Shown here in pieces: positions 59,109 to 64,000 of a stretch of 64,000 bases of DNA. The stretch's first letter is position 1. Every line of letters begins with the position of its first letter. Origin of the DNA: Alteromonadaceae bacterium XY-R5 (GTDB lineage Bacteria; Pseudomonadota; Gammaproteobacteria; Enterobacterales; Alteromonadaceae). The stretch spans positions 206,270-270,269 of the forward strand of contig LXWE01000004.1 in NCBI GenBank assembly GCA_001660395.1, given 5' to 3'. The notes beneath the pieces are model-generated. The model had not been told where the DNA came from and made no database searches. It was given only the letters and a program-made list of their open reading frames with translations. The translations under genes and the position numbers were made by a program.

Positions 59109-60176
59109 TTGAAATTTTCGTCATTTCATACGATTCTCCAAGATAGCAACAGGCTGTTTCAGGCGCTGTTGCTTTTTGGCATCTGTACTACCGGCATCAC
59201 CTGGCTTATTAAGGAGATTTCGGGCGTTATTCTTGAACATGACAGACTGGCTTACAGTTTGTGTTTGGCTATTGTTCTAGGGGTGTTGTTTCTATCCTAT
59301 TTTAAACGTTTTCAGCTGTTTGCCCGTGTTTGTATTTTTCTATTCCTTTCCGGATATTTTGTCAGTCTGACGATAGTAAACTTCTTTGTTACTGTGAATA
59401 CGGGTAACGTTTATGCGTTAGCCAGTGTCATTCACTGGTTACCTATTTTGTATGTGGTGTCTTTTTTGTTCTTGCCCTCACGTACCGCTGTTGCAGCATC
59501 TGTGACTATCTATCTGGCGGTATTGGCGATGGTCGTGATTGGATTGTTCGACTTATCCAATCAGGTCTCCAATCAAATCAAAGCCTTACTCTACAATGTT
59601 TCAGTAGCCCACTTGTTTTACCTATTCTGCATGCTTGGAGTGGTACAGCTGAAAACGGAACAGCGTAAGCACAAGATCAAAGCCGAAGAGATGGAGCGTG
59701 CTGCGCACATAGATGGATTACTGGGGATCCCGAATCGACGCTTTTTGGAGAAGCATTTAAATCGACTTCATCAGGAGAAGGCATCAATGGTGATACTTCT
59801 GATTGACGTGGACCATTTTAAGTTAATTAATGATACCTACGGCCACTGGATTGGCGATGATGTGCTGCGTGGTGTCGTAGAGTGCTTACAACACAATCTC
59901 AGACCTGGCGATACGATTGGGCGCTGGGGAGGCGAAGAGTTTCTGATTGTTGCCCAAGACACACATTTGGATAAAGCGGCAGCTCTGGCTGAGAGGCTGC
60001 GCGATGCGGTTGCCGAAGAAACCTTTGGTAGCGTAGTGCATGTAACAGTAAGTATTGGTGTGAGTGAATTTTGCTGGAACGAACAATGGGATAACGTCTT
60101 CCATTCGGTGGATAAGGCATTGTATCGAGCTAAATCCAGCGGTCGTAACAAGGTCGTAATAAGCGACCTTGTGTAG
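59109..60176 (+). CDS. Membrane-bound GGDEF diguanylate cyclase
   Basis: A 355-residue protein with about six hydrophobic segments in residues 15-185 and a GGDEF domain at about 195-352. The active site is RWGGEEF, with the inhibitory I-site RPGD exactly five residues before it, so it should make cyclic di-GMP with product feedback. The TTG at 59109 starts the hydrophobic domain directly, preceded by AGGAAGCAGGCCAGG. The TM domain is not a named sensor that I recognise. Confidence 0.9.
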   Translation: MKFSSFHTILQDSNRLFQALLLFGICTTGITWLIKEISGVILEHDRLAYSLCLAIVLGVLFLSYFKRFQLFARVCIFLFLSGYFVSLTIVNFFVTVNTGNVYALASVIHWLPILYVVSFLFLPSRTAVAASVTIYLAVLAMVVIGLFDLSNQVSNQIKALLYNVSVAHLFYLFCMLGVVQLKTEQRKHKIKAEEMERAAHIDGLLGIPNRRFLEKHLNRLHQEKASMVILLIDVDHFKLINDTYGHWIGDDVLRGVVECLQHNLRPGDTIGRWGGEEFLIVAQDTHLDKAAALAERLRDAVAEETFGSVVHVTVSIGVSEFCWNEQWDNVFHSVDKALYRAKSSGRNKVVISDLV

Positions 60177-60191
60177 ACATTAAGCGCAACG

Positions 60192-61163
60192 TTAAGCGGT
60201 TCTGGATACTGAATTTAGTGCCAACCCGATAAGGGCTTGTTTGTATTCTGATTCAGGCAGTGGTGTTAGTGCTGAAATCGCCTGTTCGGATGCTTCAAGT
60301 GCCTTTTGACGTGTGTAGGCTAACGATCCCGTTTGATCCATAGCCGCGAGAATTGGCTCGAGATTGTCCATGCCATTCCCATTTTCGATGGCATCGCGAA
60401 TCATGGCTTGCTGAACGTCATTACCCTTCCACATAGCATAGAGTAACGGGAGCGTTGGCTTGCCTTCGGCCAGGTCGTCACCAATGTTTTTACCCATATC
60501 TGCACTGTCTGAGGTGTAGTCCATAATGTCATCAACTAACTGGAATGCTGTTCCAAGATACTTGCCGTAATCCTGCAGAGCAGCCTCTATATGCGCTGGC
60601 TGATTAGTAAGCACCGCGGCAAGCTGAGTAGCTGCTTCAAACAAACGAGCGGTTTTACAGTAAATCACCTGCATATAGCTTTCTTCGCTTGTGTCAGGAT
60701 CATTACAGTTCATCAACTGCATCACTTCGCCTTCAGCGATGACGTTGGTAGCATCTGAGAGAATTTCCATGACGCGCATGTTCTTCAGACTCACCATCAT
60801 CTGGAAGGAGCGGCTGTAAAGGAAATCACCCACCAATACGCTTGCCTGATTACCAAACACCGCATTTGCAGTTTCTCTGCCTCGACGCATCGTAGATTCG
60901 TCTACAACGTCGTCGTGTAGCAGGGTGGATGTATGGATAAATTCAATGATCGCAGCTAAAACATGGTGATCGTTGGTATCGATCGCTAACGACCGGGCTG
61001 CAAGCACGGCCAACAAAGGGCGAATGCGCTTACCACCGCTGTTAACTATGTAAAAGCCCAACTGATTGATCAACGCCACCTCGGAATCGACCTGCTTTTG
61101 GATCAACTGGTTCACTGCCAGCATGTCCTTTTCGCTCAGTTGGCGGATTTGGTTAATATCCAT
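60192..61163 (-). CDS. ispB: Octaprenyl diphosphate synthase IspB
   Basis: A 323-residue trans-prenyltransferase with both Asp-rich motifs: LLHDDVVDESTMRRG near residue 84 and LVDDIMDYTSD near residue 211. It makes the octaprenyl tail of ubiquinone and menaquinone. ispB divergent from rplU-rpmA is the standard gammaproteobacterial order. ATG at 61163 gives the conserved MDINQIRQL start. Confidence 0.95.
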   Translation of the reverse strand: MDINQIRQLSEKDMLAVNQLIQKQVDSEVALINQLGFYIVNSGGKRIRPLLAVLAARSLAIDTNDHHVLAAIIEFIHTSTLLHDDVVDESTMRRGRETANAVFGNQASVLVGDFLYSRSFQMMVSLKNMRVMEILSDATNVIAEGEVMQLMNCNDPDTSEESYMQVIYCKTARLFEAATQLAAVLTNQPAHIEAALQDYGKYLGTAFQLVDDIMDYTSDSADMGKNIGDDLAEGKPTLPLLYAMWKGNDVQQAMIRDAIENGNGMDNLEPILAAMDQTGSLAYTRQKALEASEQAISALTPLPESEYKQALIGLALNSVSRTA

Positions 61164-61321
61164 CAATTTGATAACTCAGATAAATTTCGTTTTGTGAGGT
61201 ATGTTGCTGATTTTACCTGATTTGCTTGATCTATCCAGTAAAGGATCGCCGAAATCCTCAGCAAAGGATCGCAGATTGTGATTTTTGCTGAAAAAATGTA
61301 CGAATAAATTGAAATTGGGGG

Positions 61322-61350
61322 TTGCGGCATATGGTCAGTTCACGTACAAT
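61322..61350 (+). promoter_or_regulatory. Sigma-70 promoter of rplU-rpmA
   Basis: TTGCGG (61322-61327), exactly 17 bp, TACAAT (61345-61350), then a GC-rich discriminator TCGCGCCC. This is the form expected of a growth-rate-controlled ribosomal promoter. Confidence 0.75.
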
Positions 61351-61408
61351 TCGCGCCCTGTTTTTTTGAATTGTAGCGTCTATTTTATGGCGCAGAGCGG
61401 AGTTAAAT

Positions 61409-61720
61409 ATGTACGCGGTTTTCCAAAGTGGTGGTAAACAACACCGTGTGGCTGAAGGCCAGACCGTTCGTCTAGAGAAGATCGAAGTTGCACCAGGTGA
61501 GACTGTTGAATTCGATAACATCTTGATGGTTAGCAATGGTGACGAAGTTAAGATCGGCACTCCTTATGTAGCCGGCGGTAAAGTGACTGCAGAAGTAGTT
61601 ACGCACGGTCGTGGTGATAAAGTTAAAATCGTTAAGTTCCGTCGTCGTAAGCATTTTCGCAAGCAGGCGGGACATCGTCAGTGGTTCACTGAAGTGAAAA
61701 TCACTGGTATCAGCGCATAA
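61409..61720 (+). CDS. rplU: 50S ribosomal protein L21
   Basis: A 103-residue L21 of normal length, with [20 protein letters not shown] at the N-terminus and [16 protein letters not shown] near the end. Ribosome site GGAG precedes the ATG. First gene of rplU-rpmA. Confidence 0.98.
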   Translation: MYAVFQSGGKQHRVAEGQTVRLEKIEVAPGETVEFDNILMVSNGDEVKIGTPYVAGGKVTAEVVTHGRGDKVKIVKFRRRKHFRKQAGHRQWFTEVKITGISA

Positions 61721-61735
61721 TAGGAGTACGAACAA

Positions 61736-61993
61736 ATGGCACACAAAAAAGCGGGTGGTAGTACTCGAAATGGTCGTGACTCAGAAAGCAAACGCCTAGG
61801 TGTTAAGCGTTTCGGTGGTGAGTCTGTATTAGCGGGCAACATCATTGTTCGTCAACGTGGTACTCGTTTCCACGCTGGTGACAATATGGGTATCGGTAAA
61901 GACCATACTCTTTTCGCTCTGACTGACGGTAAAGTTCAGTTTGAAGTGAAAGGCCCTAAGAATCGTAAATATGTAAGCATCGTTGCTGAATAA
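61736..61993 (+). CDS. rpmA: 50S ribosomal protein L27
   Basis: An 85-residue L27 starting [20 protein letters not shown], with [20 protein letters not shown]. It follows rplU by 15 bp with TAGGAG before its start. A terminator follows. Confidence 0.98.
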   Translation: MAHKKAGGSTRNGRDSESKRLGVKRFGGESVLAGNIIVRQRGTRFHAGDNMGIGKDHTLFALTDGKVQFEVKGPKNRKYVSIVAE

Positions 61994-62017
61994 GCAACCG
62001 CTTTATTACGCATTCTG

Positions 62018-62044
62018 AAAGCCCCGCCTTATGCGGGGCTTTTT
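62018..62044 (+). terminator. Rho-independent terminator after rpmA
   Basis: AGCCCCGC (62020-62027) and GCGGGGCT (62033-62040) with a 5-base loop, then TTTT. Confidence 0.92.
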
Positions 62045-62151
62045 GTTAGGCATCCGTCTCTTGATTTGGATGGCGCGGGTAAATCTGCAACGTGGTCAAT
62101 ACTGCAGCTTTACCCTTATACTGTGTAAATTGACGCGAAAATATTGGGTAA

Positions 62152-63312
<1,161 letters not shown>

Positions 63313-63322
63313 GATGTCAGCC

Positions 63323-63838
63323 ATGGATGTAACTATCTCTATGATTGCCGCAATGGCAAAAAACCGGGTGATTGGTAAAGATAATCAGATGCCCTGGCAT
63401 TTGCCAGCTGACCTGAAACACTTTAAGGCTAATACCTTAGGTAAAGCGGTGATCATGGGGAGAAAGACCTACGAATCTATCGGTCGGGCGTTACCTGGAC
63501 GACCTAATATCGTTGTCACTCGTGATATGGCCTATCAGCTTGCTGATGCTACGGTTGTGCATAGCTGCGAACAGGCCCTCGAACAGGCCTTAAGCCTAAG
63601 CAAGAATATAGCGCAAAAAGAAGTGATGATTATTGGGGGCGGGACAGTCTATGAACACTTTCTGCCCTATGCCACACGTTTATATCTGACGCATATCGAA
63701 TTAGAGACTGACGGAGATACGCAGTTTCCTGATTATGCTAATGCAGGTGATTGGCAGGTGAAAGATGTCCAGAAATGTAGCGCAGATGATAATAATCCGT
63801 ACCACTATCGATTTGAAACCTTAGAGCTAGCCAAATAA
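63323..63838 (+). CDS. folA: Dihydrofolate reductase FolA
   Basis: A 171-residue DHFR with MIAAMAKNRVIGKDNQMPWHLPADLKHFK and GRKTYESIGRALPGR, and the NADPH loop IIGGGTVYEHFLP. Catalytic acid is Asp in LPADLKH. It reduces dihydrofolate to tetrahydrofolate. I prefer ATG at 63323 (AGGA 8 bases upstream) over ATG at 63314. It follows obgE closely and may be co-transcribed. Confidence 0.96.
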   Translation: MDVTISMIAAMAKNRVIGKDNQMPWHLPADLKHFKANTLGKAVIMGRKTYESIGRALPGRPNIVVTRDMAYQLADATVVHSCEQALEQALSLSKNIAQKEVMIIGGGTVYEHFLPYATRLYLTHIELETDGDTQFPDYANAGDWQVKDVQKCSADDNNPYHYRFETLELAK

Positions 63839-63863
63839 AAAAGCCTCCTGTTGGAGGCTTTTT
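63837..63863 (+). terminator. Rho-independent terminator after folA
   Basis: AAGCCTCC (63841-63848) and GGAGGCTT (63853-63860) with a 4-base loop, then TTT, preceded by an A-run. Can act on both strands. Confidence 0.92.
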
Positions 63864-63873
63864 ACTAACTAAG

Positions 63874-64000
63874 TGACCCATCCTGAATAGCGTTGACACT
63901 TTTCAAACGTAATTTGGAGAGTGTAATGAAATCATATACAAAGCGAACTCAGCGTGATTATTCTCTCGCTTTTAAATTGGCGGTTGTAGACCAAGTAGAA
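63874..64000 (+). mobile_element. Left end of an IS3-family insertion sequence (cut by window edge)
   Basis: A likely inverted-repeat end begins TGACCCATCCTGAATAGC at about 63874, in the 5'-TG form of IS3 ends. It lies 11 bp after the folA terminator and is followed 52 bp later by a transposase orfA start. The right end lies outside the window, so target duplication cannot be checked. Confidence 0.75.
63926..64000 (+). CDS. IS3-family transposase OrfA (partial, N-terminus)
   Basis: The first 25 codons are visible: MKSYTKRTQRDYSLAFKLAV and five more residues. This is the start of an IS3-type OrfA helix-turn-helix protein, with the YSLAFKLxVVxxVE pattern. GGAGAG lies 7-12 bases before the ATG. 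The gene continues past the window. Confidence 0.8.
   Translation, partial: MKSYTKRTQRDYSLAFKLAVVDQVE

Overview
The window looks like chromosomal DNA from a marine-type gammaproteobacterium, most likely order Alteromonadales (Alteromonadaceae-like). The evidence is gene content only: rplU-rpmA-obgE next to ispB, cutA-dsbD beside fxsA, DUF2065-purA, fadBA, groESL with a sigma-32 promoter, several TonB-dependent receptors, an Aer-type chemoreceptor and a DUF3369/HD-GYP response regulator. I see no rRNA, tRNA, CRISPR array or prophage. The only mobile DNA is the left end of an IS3-type insertion sequence cut off by the right edge.

Layout. 1-5.3 kb: two leftward operons, tlpA-like/DUF4266 lipoprotein/DUF3570 barrel and GT2/TVP38/GT39 glycosyltransferases. 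5.4-7.7 kb: heat-shock groESL. 7.7-21.1 kb: M48 protease, Fur-type siderophore receptor, esterase lipoprotein, RoxA-like dihaem cytochrome, Na/Pi symporter, LysR and MarR regulators, and an SDR gene broken by a one-base frameshift. 21.4-24.3 kb: a cobalamin riboswitch driving a BtuM-like B12 transporter and CobB, then an opposing two-gene operon under a strong Fur box. 24.7-32.3 kb: chemoreceptor, DUF1285, DUF3014, DUF6482, DUF4397, HD-GYP regulator and a putative porin. 32.8-40.3 kb: TonB receptor/AraC pair, M20 peptidase, BenE transporter and its XRE-cupin regulator with paired operators. 40.3-44.3 kb: a five-gene overlapping operon of PmrA/QseB-like two-component system, cupredoxin-like protein, FTR1-like permease and outer-membrane barrel. 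44.3-64 kb: mostly housekeeping genes (fxsA, cutA, dsbD, purA, aldehyde dehydrogenase, fadBA, slt, pepQ, a diguanylate cyclase, ispB, rplU-rpmA-obgE, folA).

The most interesting signal is a shared promoter architecture. A tandem CTTAAG-N5-CTTAAG repeat, the form of the PmrA/BasR box, occurs upstream of three leftward operons: tlpA/DUF4266/DUF3570, GT2/TVP38/GT39, and the two-component/cupredoxin/FTR1-like operon. In all three a -10-like hexamer starts exactly 10 bp after the box. This predicts a local regulon run by the PmrA/QseB-like regulator encoded at 43.5-44.1 kb. It would join lipid-linked sugar transfer (as in the classical PmrA regulon) to two little-known envelope redox/metal cassettes. 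The FTR1-like permease in that operon has lost both REXXE iron motifs, so it is unlikely to work as a standard iron permease.
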